DNA from: Paenibacillus yonginensis
Lineage (GTDB): Bacteria > Bacillota > Bacilli > Paenibacillales > Paenibacillaceae
Reading direction: 5' to 3'
Length of the DNA: 64,000 bases
Assembly (NCBI RefSeq): GCF_001685395.1
Contig: NZ_CP014167.1
Location: forward strand, 62,001 to 126,000
The notes beneath the pieces were generated by a model. It ran no database searches. It had not been told where the DNA came from and saw nothing but the letters and a program-made list of their open reading frames with translations. Positions 53,381 to 62,072 of this stretch are shown here, piece after piece. The position numbers and the translations under genes were made by a program. Each line of letters starts with the position of its first letter. The first letter of the stretch is position 1.

Positions 53381-54442
53381 ATGCGGGACTCGATTAAAGT
53401 CGGCGTTATCGGTACGGGAACCATTTCCCAATTTCATCTTGATGCTTATCGAAATAATCCCTATGCGGAAATAACCGCTATTTGCGATGTGAATGAGGCC
53501 CGCGCGCAGTCGGCAGCGGAGATTTACGGCGCTGAAAAGGTGTACACCGACTACCGGGAGCTGCTGGCCGACCCGGCCATCGAGGCCGTCAGCGTCTGCA
53601 CCTGGAACAGCACGCATGCGGAGATCAGCGCGGCGGCTGTCCGCGCGGGCAAAGCAGTGCTTGTGGAGAAACCGCTCAGCCGGACGATGGAGGAAGCGCT
53701 TGAGGTCCAGCAGGCCGTCAAGGAGACCGGCGGACTGCTCCAGGTCGGGTACGTACGCCGTTATGACAACAATGCTCTTCTGGTCAAACAGTTCGCAGGC
53801 GCCGGAGAATTCGGCGAATTTTATTACGCCAAAGCAAGCGGTATCCGCAGAATCGGCAATCCCGGCGGCTGGTTTGCCGACAAGTCGCGGTCGGGAGGAG
53901 GGCCGGTCATCGATATCGGCGTCCACCTTGTGGACCTGTGCTGGTATCTGATGGGCAGGCCGAAGGTCAAGTCCGTCAGCGCCAATATGTACAGCAAATT
54001 AGGCAATAGGGGGCATATCCGGAATTTGCGCAGGTACCAAGCCGCAGACTATGGGGCGTCCCTGAATACGGTGGAGGATATGGCGAATGCCCTGATCCGT
54101 TTTGAGAACGGGGCTTCGCTTGCCCTGGACGTCAGCTTTACGCTTCACGCCAAAGAAAACCGGACCTCTATTGTTCTTTATGGGGATAAAGGCGGCGTGG
54201 AGATCGATCCGGAGCTGACGATGATCACTGAGAAACACGACACTATCCTTAACGTGACCCCGCAGACGGATCATTCCGGCATTCATATTGAATCCGCCTT
54301 CCAGAATGAAATCGACCATTTTATTACCTGTGTCCGGACCGGAAACGAAACTATCAGTCCGGTGAATGACGGCGTGGAGGTTATGAAGATTTTAACCGCT
54401 ATTTATGAATCCGCCGAGAAGGGGATGGAGATTACATGGTAA
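53381..54442 (+). CDS. Gfo/Idh/MocA-family oxidoreductase (copy 1)
   Basis: This 353-aa enzyme has the NAD(P)-binding GVIGTGTISQFH at the N terminus, the VEKPLSRT motif with the family Lys (about residue 93), and a GGGPVIDIGVHLVDL block with conserved Asp and His. AGGAAGAGG precedes ATG 53381. Members oxidise sugars or inositols. It is clearly paralogous to the protein at 62069-63127, with long shared runs such as IRRIGNPGGWFADKSRSGG versus IRRMGNPGGWFSDKSRSGG. The end overlaps the next gene by 7 nt. Confidence 0.92.
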   Translation: MRDSIKVGVIGTGTISQFHLDAYRNNPYAEITAICDVNEARAQSAAEIYGAEKVYTDYRELLADPAIEAVSVCTWNSTHAEISAAAVRAGKAVLVEKPLSRTMEEALEVQQAVKETGGLLQVGYVRRYDNNALLVKQFAGAGEFGEFYYAKASGIRRIGNPGGWFADKSRSGGGPVIDIGVHLVDLCWYLMGRPKVKSVSANMYSKLGNRGHIRNLRRYQAADYGASLNTVEDMANALIRFENGASLALDVSFTLHAKENRTSIVLYGDKGGVEIDPELTMITEKHDTILNVTPQTDHSGIHIESAFQNEIDHFITCVRTGNETISPVNDGVEVMKILTAIYESAEKGMEITW

Positions 54443-55647
54443 TCCCGGAAGGAAGCCCTCCGGTAATCGATCAGCAAAGAGTGATTCAGGTCCTTCAGGA
54501 GCTGGTGCGGATTCCCAGCGTAAATCCGGCTTTTCCCGGGGGAGGCGGAGAAGCCGGGGCTGCGGCATACGTGGCGGTTTTTTTTGAACAGCTGGGTTTG
54601 TCCTATGAGAAGCAGCCGGTGGAAAAAGAACGCGATAACGTAGTGGCTCTGCTTCCCGGTTCCAGACCAAGCAGGCTGCTTCTTGAAGCCCATATGGATA
54701 CCGTGCAGACGGACGGGATGACCATCGAACCTTTCGGAGGGGAGTTCAGGGACGGGAGAGTCTGGGGAAGAGGCGCTTGTGATACCAAAGCATCGCTGGC
54801 AGCCATGCTGGTTGCAGTTGAGACGGTTACCAGGAGCGGGCTTATTCCGCCTGTTACCGTCGAACTCGCCGCCGTCGTGGATGAAGAAGCGACGTATAAA
54901 GGGGTTTCGGCCTTGGCTCAGCGGATTGCAGCGGAAGAAGAAATCTATGTAGGGGCAGTGGTGGGGGAGCCGACGGAGCTTCAGTTGATCGCGGCCCACA
55001 AAGGCTGCCTGCGTTTTCATATCGAGGTTTACGGCTTGGCCGGGCACAGCTCGGAGCCCGGATCCGCAGTAAATGCGATAGAGCAAACGAGAATAGTCCT
55101 GGACTGGCTTGAAGAAGTGGCCTTGAAGGCGTATCCGCTGCTGCATCATCCCCTGACGGGGCCGCCAACGCATTGCGTCACCCGGATTCAGGGAGGAGTA
55201 GCGCATAATACGGTGCCTGATTTGTGCCGGATTACACTGGACCGCCGGACCGTGCCCGGCGAGGAGCCGCTTGAGGTATATGCCGGTTTCAAAGCGGGTC
55301 TTCAGAAGCTTCAGGCTGAACATAAAGGATTGTCGCTTGCCGTAAGCGCCCCCTTTATCGTGGATTGTGCGATGGATACGCCGCCGGATGCCGATATCGT
55401 GTGCGGCCTGCTTGCTGCTGCAAACAGCCATGGGAGGAAGGCGGAGGTTAGAGGAGCCGCCTACTGCAGCGATGCCAGCAAGCTGGCACGTGCCGGCGTG
55501 CCGTCGGTGGTATTTGGCCCCGGCAGCATCCGTCAGGCGCACACCCGGGACGAATGGGTTGAGGTAGAGCAGGTCGTGCAGGCGGCGGACATTTTTCTGC
55601 GCCTGATCCTGGGTCTGGAGCCCGATGGGCAGGCCGTTCCAAAGTAA
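54436..55647 (+). CDS. M20-family metallo-amidohydrolase (ArgE/DapE type)
   Basis: This 403-aa protein cleaves amide bonds with two metal ions. Ligands are seen in order: H and D in LEAHMDTVQ, D in GRGACDTKAS, the catalytic pair in VDEEATYKG, E in GEPTEL, and H in RQAHTRDEW. A lid domain sits between (about 185-300). The ATG overlaps the dehydrogenase stop. It may release an acyl or amino-acid group from a sugar or amino acid processed by the enzymes just upstream. Confidence 0.91.
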   Translation: MVIPEGSPPVIDQQRVIQVLQELVRIPSVNPAFPGGGGEAGAAAYVAVFFEQLGLSYEKQPVEKERDNVVALLPGSRPSRLLLEAHMDTVQTDGMTIEPFGGEFRDGRVWGRGACDTKASLAAMLVAVETVTRSGLIPPVTVELAAVVDEEATYKGVSALAQRIAAEEEIYVGAVVGEPTELQLIAAHKGCLRFHIEVYGLAGHSSEPGSAVNAIEQTRIVLDWLEEVALKAYPLLHHPLTGPPTHCVTRIQGGVAHNTVPDLCRITLDRRTVPGEEPLEVYAGFKAGLQKLQAEHKGLSLAVSAPFIVDCAMDTPPDADIVCGLLAAANSHGRKAEVRGAAYCSDASKLARAGVPSVVFGPGSIRQAHTRDEWVEVEQVVQAADIFLRLILGLEPDGQAVPK

Positions 55648-55670
55648 CCTAAACAACGTATAGCGAAGGG

Positions 55671-55718
55671 GCAGAACGGGCAGATACGGGCAAACATAGG
55701 CAGAAACGGGCAGTCGGG
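55671..55718. repeat. Degenerate decimer array between convergent genes
   Basis: About five units of the form CAGAWACGGG follow each other at 10-bp spacing (55671-55680, 55681-55690, 55691-55700, 55701-55710 and a partial one). They fill the short gap between the convergent M20 and LacI genes. No hairpin terminator is evident here. Confidence 0.7.
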
Positions 55719-55738
55719 CTGGCACATCAGCCCCCCTG

Positions 55739-56782
55739 CTAAGTGGACAAACGCATGATCAGGTCAGCGCTCAGCGATAGGGTTTCCTGCGGGGCACCCG
55801 GTCGGTCTATACGCCGTTTGAGCACTTCCACCGCCCGCTGCCCCAATTCCTCCTTGTGCAGATGAACCGTTGTGAGGGGAGGAGAGGACTCAGCGGCCGC
55901 TTTGATATTATCGATTCCGGCAATCCGGAGGTCACCGGGCAAAGAAATCCCTGTCTCCTGGAGCCTGTGCATCCACCCCAGAGCCATGTCGTCGTTCGCG
56001 CAAATCCAGCTGTCCGGGCGTTCCTCCGGCGGAAGTGCCTCGTAGCGTCCCCACATTTCTTTGAGCCAGCCGGGGCCGCCTTCCATATAGGGAAGATTAA
56101 ACTCGGATAAGCGTACACCGGGCTCCGCATAAGCCTCGAAGCCGGACCGTACGCCAAGCTGCCTTTCCATAAAGCTGGTGGTCCTTCCATTGTCACCGAT
56201 AAATCCGATATGCCGCATCCCCAGCGACAGCATATGGCGGACCAATGTGCTGCCGGCTTCCAGGTTGTCGTGGACCACTTTGTCGCATTTCACCATGGGG
56301 TCTTTGTGATCAACCAAAACCAAAGGTTTCCCCGTATTCTCCAGCGTATGCAGAACGGGATAGGAGAAGTCGCCCATGACGATAATACCGATGCAGCCAG
56401 CCCAGTCCAGGTGGGGGGCGATCGCTTCTTCCGGGGAAGCTGCCCTGCCGATCTCCGTTTCCGAAGGGGCCAAGATCAGGTGGTGCCAGCCCTGCTCGCT
56501 GCAGCCGCTAATGAGGCCCGAAAGCACGCGCTGCCAGTAGCTGGCGTTCCCCTGATGGTTCTGCTTCATACAGATGAGCACAAAAGAAGCCGTCGATCTG
56601 GTTTCGGATCTTGAAGGCAGCTTGTTTTGCTGCTTATAGTACCCTGTGGTGCGAGCCAGCTCGAGCACACGCGCCCGGGTCGCCTCACTGACGCCTGACT
56701 TGCCACTTAATGCGCGGGATACGGCATATTTGGACAAGCCGAGCTGATCAGCGAGAAATTGAATGGATATTTTACGTGCCAT
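55739..56782 (-). CDS. LacI-family transcriptional regulator
   Basis: This 347-aa repressor has the N-terminal HTH (SIQFLADQLGLSKYAVSRALSGKSGVSEATRARV) and hinge region, then a periplasmic-binding-like sugar-sensing domain with an VLVDHKDP segment, RHIGFIGD and WICANDDMALG. I start at 56782, where AGGAG precedes the ATG; longer starts at 56803 and 56821 are possible. It diverges from the large glycosidase at 57026 and probably represses it. The gap between them holds a near-consensus promoter. Confidence 0.92.
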   Translation of the reverse strand: MARKISIQFLADQLGLSKYAVSRALSGKSGVSEATRARVLELARTTGYYKQQNKLPSRSETRSTASFVLICMKQNHQGNASYWQRVLSGLISGCSEQGWHHLILAPSETEIGRAASPEEAIAPHLDWAGCIGIIVMGDFSYPVLHTLENTGKPLVLVDHKDPMVKCDKVVHDNLEAGSTLVRHMLSLGMRHIGFIGDNGRTTSFMERQLGVRSGFEAYAEPGVRLSEFNLPYMEGGPGWLKEMWGRYEALPPEERPDSWICANDDMALGWMHRLQETGISLPGDLRIAGIDNIKAAAESSPPLTTVHLHKEELGQRAVEVLKRRIDRPGAPQETLSLSADLIMRLST

Positions 56783-56927
56783 CCCTATCTGCTCCTGTTC
56801 CATGTGATAAATAACATCCAACCTAACAAATCACCTAACGAAAATGGATAAAAACAAAGCCGGAAGCCGCGCGCCTTCCCGCCGATTCCTAGGAAGAACG
56901 ACCTGATAAACAAGCCTTTTTTGGGAA

Positions 56928-56956
56928 TTGACGGGGTGTTGGAGAGCGGATAAAAT
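56928..56956 (+). promoter_or_regulatory. Promoter of the large glycosidase gene
   Basis: TTGACG (56928-56933), a 17-nt spacer and TAAAAT (56951-56956) form a near-consensus sigma-A promoter about 65 bp before the start codon. AT-rich sequence with AATAA/TTATT arms follows at about 56967-56978, where a LacI-type operator could lie. Confidence 0.65.
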
Positions 56957-57025
56957 GATCATAATAACATTATTATATCACAACATAACAAAAATAACAT
57001 ATTTATTCGGAGAGGAAGGCGAAAG

Positions 57026-60000
57026 ATGAACGTTCTCGTTTTTTACGATGAAAAATTCCCCTACCCCGGCGAAAGGCCGTCCGCCGAAAGTATCCGGCTG
57101 CTGAGCGAGGAAGCCGAGCTGGTAGATGCCGAAGGCCTTGCCGAAAGGTTGGCTTCCCGCAAACGGGAGGTGCTGGTTCATCTTCACGGCCCTTATTTTC
57201 CGAAAGAAGCCTGGCCGGCTATTCTGGGGCATCTGGAAGGCGGAGGCGGGCTGTTGCATGCCGGAGGTGTTCCCTTCCGCCAGCCGGTAAGCCGGAATGG
57301 CGGCGGTTGGCGGGTAGAACGGGAACAGCTTGCTTACCACCAGCTGCTCGATATTCATGATGCGCTCAGCGTCGATGTGCAGGCGGTGAAGGAAACCCGG
57401 GCGTCGGCCGAGTTTCCGGTGCTGAGCGGCCATGAGGGGCTGTTTGGCCTCATGCCGACCATTGGACTTACCCTGCATCCGACAAAATCAAGCGACATGC
57501 CTGCAGAGATGGGGTCCAGCGGACCGATGGACGCCGTCATTTATCCGCTGCTCACCGGGGTGGATGCGGACGGACGGGGGCGCTGCGCCCCCGTTGTTAT
57601 GCTGGAGCAGTATAAAGGCGTCTATGCGGGAGGCCGCTGGATTCTGATTAACCAGCAGCTGGGCCCGGAATTTTGGGCCGGTGATGGGCCGGCGCTGCTG
57701 GGGAAATTGGCGCGGTTTGCCGGACTGGGCGTAACGGAGCTGTGGCTGAAGCCGAATTATGCATCGTTTGAGCCTGGTGAGCAGGCGATGATCACGATTC
57801 AGCTGCAGGCGCTGGCCCGGACGGAGACCGCCAGCCGGAAATGGACGTTCTCCGTGGCGGTGTACAAGGACGGGGAGGAGCAGCCCGTATGGACAGCCCG
57901 CGCTGAAGCGTCCGCAGGGCGGGAACAGCCTGACCTGCAGTTCGTCAGGCTGCCGGTGAGGGCCGCTATCGAACCCGGCTTGTACCACGTCGTATGTGAA
58001 GCCGAATCCGATGCGGGCGAACAGCGGGTCCTGACCCAGGGGTTCTGGGGCATGGACCGGGCGCTGCTGCAGTCCGGCGAACCGCTTAAGGCGGGGCGGG
58101 ATTATTTTACGCGCGGCGGCAAGCCGGTTCCAATCGTCGGCATGACCTACATGGCGTCGGACGTGGCGCGCAAATTCCTGCATCTGCCGAACGTGCAGCG
58201 CTGGGACAGCGATATGGCCGAAATGAGCCGGGCGGGGATCAACCTGATCCGTACCGGGGTCTGGACCGCTTACCGCATGATCATGTTCGCCGACGGCCAT
58301 GCGGCTGAAGAGGTGATGCGGGCGATTGACGCCTTTATCCTTACCGCTAAAAAACACGGCCTGGAAGTGACCTTCACCTTCTTCTCCTTTGCCCCGGAAA
58401 CCTGGGAAGGGCTGAACCCTTATTTGGACCCGCGTTCTGTGGAAGCCGAAAAACGGTTTATTGCCTCTATCGTAAGCCGCCATCAAGGAACAGTTAACGT
58501 GCATTGGGACCTGATTAACGAGCCGTCCCTGTTTAATCCGAAACGGATCTTTGAAGGGCCGGTGACGGCAGCCGATCCTTTCGAGCGGAAAGCCTGGGGG
58601 GAATGGCTGCACCAAAGGTACGAAGGCGATCTGAACCGGCTGCAGGAGTGCTGGAATATGACGCCGGATCAGCTGCCGTCCTTCGCATCGGCACCTGTGC
58701 CGAATCCGGACGATACTGCCTACCACAGCGTGCTTCAGCCGAAGAAACGCGGACCGATGCTGGATTACGCGCTGTTCAGCATGGACATGCATAACCGCTG
58801 GGCAGGCGAGCTGATCGGCACGATCCGCCGCTCCGATCCGGAGCAGCTGGCGACGGTCGGCCAGGACGAGGGCATCTGCTCGCAGCGCCCGTCACCGTTC
58901 TTCTATGCTCCGGCTGTAGACTATACGACGGTGCATTCCTGGTGGCAGATGGACCATCTGGCCTGGGACGGCATTTTTACGAAAACGCCGGATAAGCCGA
59001 ATCTCGTCCAGGAGACCGGGATCATGCACATCCAGCGCCCGGACGGCATGGCCAAACGGAGCGAGGAGGAGCTGCGCAATATTCTGGAGCGCAAGTATGC
59101 GTATGCTTTTTCGACCGGGGCAGCGGGGGCGGTGCAGTGGATCTGGAACATCAACTATTTCATGGATAACGCCAACGAATCCAACATCGGCGCGCTGCGC
59201 GCGGACGGCACGCAGAAGCCGGAGGCGGACGTTTCCTACGACTTCGGGCGTTTCATGAAGGAGAACGCAGCTTTGTTTGATGAACGGAAGCTGGAGGACG
59301 TAGCGGTCGTTTATCCGTTCTCCAACGATTTTTCAAGCCGTAAGCTGGCTTTTGAAGCGACAACCCGGGCGGTAAGGACCTTAACTTTCGGGTTAAATGT
59401 TCATCCGCGCGGCGCTTCCGAATATGATTTGGAGAGCCTGCATCGTCATCCGGCCAAGCTGATCATCGTGCCGAGCGCCCATAACTTTGCGGACGAAGCT
59501 TTTGAGGAGCTGGTCACCCTGGCCGAATCCGGCAGCACCGTGCTCTGGACCGGACCGCTGCGGATCGATGCTTATTGGGGGCATAACGCCTCAAGGCTGA
59601 AAGACAAAATTGCTGCGGCTCCGCTCGGCAACGTGCTGCGTGAAGAACTGCTGGAGCTTGGCGGCGGACGTTATCCGGTTTCCTTCGGCGAGAAAAAGAT
59701 CGGCCTGCTGGAGCTGGAAAGGCTCCAGGGGACGGATTCGAATCAGGCGCAGGGAACAGTCACCGTGCCGCTTGGCAAAGGAAAGTGGATCTGGTGCCCG
59801 CTGCCGGTGGAACTGAACGAGCGCTGGGAAGCGATTGAAGCCCTGTACGAAGAAGCGCTGTCGGCTGCAGGCCTTTCCCCTGAGCTGGAGTGGCTGAAGG
59901 GCGGGGAGCTGGCCGGCATTTACGGGCGGAAGCTCGAATACGGTGACGGAAATCTGTTTGTTTTTGTCTCTGAATATGGAGGGGACGCGGAGATCCGGGT

Positions 60001-60160
60001 ATATGATCCCCAATCGCAGAACGAATACGCCTTCCAGCTTCCGCAGGAGCGTTCCGTACTGTTTGCGACGGATGCCGCAGGGAACGTCACATCGGTTTAC
60101 CGGCCGGAGCAGGTGAAGATCGAGAGGGCAGAGAAGAAGAAAGAGACAACGCCGGTTTAG
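57026..60160 (+). CDS. Large clan GH-A glycoside hydrolase (1044 aa)
   Basis: The central part (about 350-720) is a TIM-barrel glycosidase of clan A, with the acid/base in HWDLINEPSLF (E499) and the likely nucleophile in LVQETGIMH (E663). The N terminus (about 1-225) looks like a glutamine-amidotransferase or ThuA-like fold without signal peptide, followed by a beta-sandwich (about 230-345). The C-terminal 300 residues again include an amidotransferase-like trimerisation fold as in GH42 (LIIVPSAHNFADEAFEELVTL). GH42 beta-galactosidase-like is my best family guess but the match is not close; GH5 or GH2-related folds are possible. GAGAGGAAGG lies before the ATG. Confidence 0.75.
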   Translation: MNVLVFYDEKFPYPGERPSAESIRLLSEEAELVDAEGLAERLASRKREVLVHLHGPYFPKEAWPAILGHLEGGGGLLHAGGVPFRQPVSRNGGGWRVEREQLAYHQLLDIHDALSVDVQAVKETRASAEFPVLSGHEGLFGLMPTIGLTLHPTKSSDMPAEMGSSGPMDAVIYPLLTGVDADGRGRCAPVVMLEQYKGVYAGGRWILINQQLGPEFWAGDGPALLGKLARFAGLGVTELWLKPNYASFEPGEQAMITIQLQALARTETASRKWTFSVAVYKDGEEQPVWTARAEASAGREQPDLQFVRLPVRAAIEPGLYHVVCEAESDAGEQRVLTQGFWGMDRALLQSGEPLKAGRDYFTRGGKPVPIVGMTYMASDVARKFLHLPNVQRWDSDMAEMSRAGINLIRTGVWTAYRMIMFADGHAAEEVMRAIDAFILTAKKHGLEVTFTFFSFAPETWEGLNPYLDPRSVEAEKRFIASIVSRHQGTVNVHWDLINEPSLFNPKRIFEGPVTAADPFERKAWGEWLHQRYEGDLNRLQECWNMTPDQLPSFASAPVPNPDDTAYHSVLQPKKRGPMLDYALFSMDMHNRWAGELIGTIRRSDPEQLATVGQDEGICSQRPSPFFYAPAVDYTTVHSWWQMDHLAWDGIFTKTPDKPNLVQETGIMHIQRPDGMAKRSEEELRNILERKYAYAFSTGAAGAVQWIWNINYFMDNANESNIGALRADGTQKPEADVSYDFGRFMKENAALFDERKLEDVAVVYPFSNDFSSRKLAFEATTRAVRTLTFGLNVHPRGASEYDLESLHRHPAKLIIVPSAHNFADEAFEELVTLAESGSTVLWTGPLRIDAYWGHNASRLKDKIAAAPLGNVLREELLELGGGRYPVSFGEKKIGLLELERLQGTDSNQAQGTVTVPLGKGKWIWCPLPVELNERWEAIEALYEEALSAAGLSPELEWLKGGELAGIYGRKLEYGDGNLFVFVSEYGGDAEIRVYDPQSQNEYAFQLPQERSVLFATDAAGNVTSVYRPEQVKIERAEKKKETTPV

Positions 60161-60274
60161 CAGCTTTGGTTATTAGTTATGTTGGGTTTGCTTTTTGGGC
60201 TTACTTTTTTGGGCTTCTGTGATTCCTTTGAATCAGCAGCCGAATGGATTTTTATCAGGAGAGGGCGGATTGCT

Positions 60275-61126
60275 GTGGGATTGACGAATAAGATCGGAGT
60301 AATTGTCGACAGCTTTGGGCTGGGCATCAGGGACGGGCTGATTAAAGCCAAGGAAATCGGAGCGGACGGGGTCCAGATTTGGGTGACGCAGGGGGAGATG
60401 GAGCCGGCTAATATGACCCAGGAGAAGCGGGCGGAGCTGAAAAGATTCGTCCAGGAGCTGGGACTGGATATCTCGGCGCTCTGCGCGGATTTCGGAGGGA
60501 ACGGCTTTAAAGATCCGGCACAAAACGGCTGGAAAATCGAGAAATCGAAGCGGGCGCTGGATCTTGCCCTGGATCTGGACTGCCGCGTGGTGACGACGCA
60601 TATCGGCATTGTGCCTGAGGATCCGAAGGACCCGGTTTATGCCGTCCTTCAGGAGGCCTGCAACGAGCTGGCGGCTTATGCGCATTCGCTTGGCGGTTAT
60701 TTTGCGATTGAAACCGGCCCGGAAACGGCGGAACGTCTGAAAGGGTTCCTGGATTCGCTCGATTCCAAAGGGGTGGCGGTCAACTTTGACCCGGCGAACA
60801 TGGTTATGGTGACAGGTGACGACCCGGCAAAGGGCGTACATACCCTTAAAGAGTATATCGTGCATACTCACGTGAAGGACGGCGTCCGGCTCAAGGAGGT
60901 TAACCCCTACGACGTTTATGGAGCGCTGGACCACACGAAGCTGGATCAGGAGCCCGGGTTTAAAGAGGTGCCGGTCGGCGAAGGCGGGGTTGACTTTGAC
61001 GCTTATTTCAAGGCTTTGCAGGACATCGGTTATACCGGATATCTGACCGTGGAGCGTGAGGTCGGCGATCAGCCTGAAGCGGATATCAAGCTGGCGGTTG
61101 ATTTCATCAAACGTTACCGGAGTTAA
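60275..61126 (+). CDS. Sugar phosphate isomerase/epimerase (AP endonuclease 2 fold), copy A
   Basis: This 283-aa TIM-barrel protein has the metal-binding residues of the xylose-isomerase-like family: H in TTHIGIVPE, E in FAIETGPETAE, D in VNFDPANM, H in IVHTHVKDG, and E in LTVEREVG. I start at GTG 60275, which follows AGGAGAGG by about 10 nt; the frame runs 32 codons earlier, but as a hydrophobic stretch with no ribosome site. It follows the glycosidase by about 115 bp and may isomerise the released sugar or an oxidised form. Confidence 0.88.
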   Translation: MGLTNKIGVIVDSFGLGIRDGLIKAKEIGADGVQIWVTQGEMEPANMTQEKRAELKRFVQELGLDISALCADFGGNGFKDPAQNGWKIEKSKRALDLALDLDCRVVTTHIGIVPEDPKDPVYAVLQEACNELAAYAHSLGGYFAIETGPETAERLKGFLDSLDSKGVAVNFDPANMVMVTGDDPAKGVHTLKEYIVHTHVKDGVRLKEVNPYDVYGALDHTKLDQEPGFKEVPVGEGGVDFDAYFKALQDIGYTGYLTVEREVGDQPEADIKLAVDFIKRYRS

Positions 61127-61166
61127 GTTAAGCTTATAGATGGAATACAGCATTTGATTCAAAAAA

Positions 61167-61197
61167 AAGGCGGCATCCCGTTTCCAGGTTGCCGCTT
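61167..61197. terminator. Bidirectional terminator between the two isomerase genes
   Basis: GCGGCA (61170-61175) pairs with TGCCGC (61190-61195). A long A run on the left gives a T tail for the minus strand, and a T-rich tail follows on the plus strand. It sits between convergent genes and can end both. Confidence 0.75.
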
Positions 61198-61214
61198 GTT
61201 TCTATTCAATCAAG

Positions 61215-62072
61215 TTAAATCTCGTTCCAGAAGCGCCGCAGATTAGCAAGGCCGATTCTTGCCCCGTCCCGGCAGGGCTCCATGCCTTCGAATTCCAGGG
61301 AGAGATATCCGTCGTACCCGGACTCCTTAACCAGGCGAAGCGTTTCGCGGATGTTCAGGTCGCCTTGGCCTACAATCGCTCCGCGCAAATATTTGCCGGC
61401 TGTAGAGCGGAACCAGCCTTCGCCGGGATCCTGGGAGGCAGGGCGGATGTAAAAGTCTTTGATGTGTACGATAGACGCGTACGGCAGGTTGTTTGGCACG
61501 GCCGCCAAAGGATCTTCGTCGGCGCAGACGAAATTGCCGATATCCAGCGTCGTTTTGAAATTGGGTTCGCCAACTGCCTGAACCAGCGTTTGAACCCGGT
61601 CGCTCTGCTGGATGAAATAGCCGTGGTTCTCTACGCTGGTCGTAATGCCATACCCGGCTGCGTAGCGGGCGATTTCGCGGCAGGCTCCGGCGAGCCGCTC
61701 AACCTGGGCGTTGAAATGGCCGATCGAGACGTCCGGCGAGGAAGCTACGTCATGGCGCATCAGAGAAACGCCAAGTTTGGCGGCGATATCGACCTGCCCT
61801 TTGACCCGCTCAATTTCCTTCCGTAACAGTTCATCGTCATCTGTCAGAAAGTTCGCTCCAATGGCATAGTTGGAAAGCTCCAATCCGTTATGCTCGGCCC
61901 TGGCACGGATCGTATCAACCAGGCCGGGGTTGTCGGTCAGGCTGTAGCCGAGCGGCACGATTTCGACGTGTTCGCCGCCGATGGAGGCTGTATAGTCGAT
62001 TACGTCTTCGACGGTCATTTCGCCGGCTTGCAGGGCGCCATAAAGGCTGTAGGTGCTTAAACCGATTTTCAT
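61215..62072 (-). CDS. Sugar phosphate isomerase/epimerase, copy B
   Basis: This 285-aa member of the same fold opens MKIGLSTYSLYGALQAGEMTVEDV and has ligands in TSVENHGYF (E), TLDIGNFV (D), IVHIKDFY (H) and LSLEFEGM (E). The start overlaps the dehydrogenase gene by 4 nt, so the two are one transcript and probably successive steps of a route from 3-keto or inositol-like intermediates. It is distant from copy A in sequence but has the same architecture. Confidence 0.9.
   Translation of the reverse strand: MKIGLSTYSLYGALQAGEMTVEDVIDYTASIGGEHVEIVPLGYSLTDNPGLVDTIRARAEHNGLELSNYAIGANFLTDDDELLRKEIERVKGQVDIAAKLGVSLMRHDVASSPDVSIGHFNAQVERLAGACREIARYAAGYGITTSVENHGYFIQQSDRVQTLVQAVGEPNFKTTLDIGNFVCADEDPLAAVPNNLPYASIVHIKDFYIRPASQDPGEGWFRSTAGKYLRGAIVGQGDLNIRETLRLVKESGYDGYLSLEFEGMEPCRDGARIGLANLRRFWNEI

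Noticed and set aside
54403..55725. 440-aa minus-strand frame opposite the M20 gene
   Set aside because: It is a GC-skew shadow; the plus-strand gene has its full metal-ligand set and translational coupling.
57488..58792. 434-aa minus-strand frame opposite the large glycosidase
   Set aside because: Low-complexity His/Arg/Pro-rich translation with no ribosome site; the plus strand carries the catalytic motifs.
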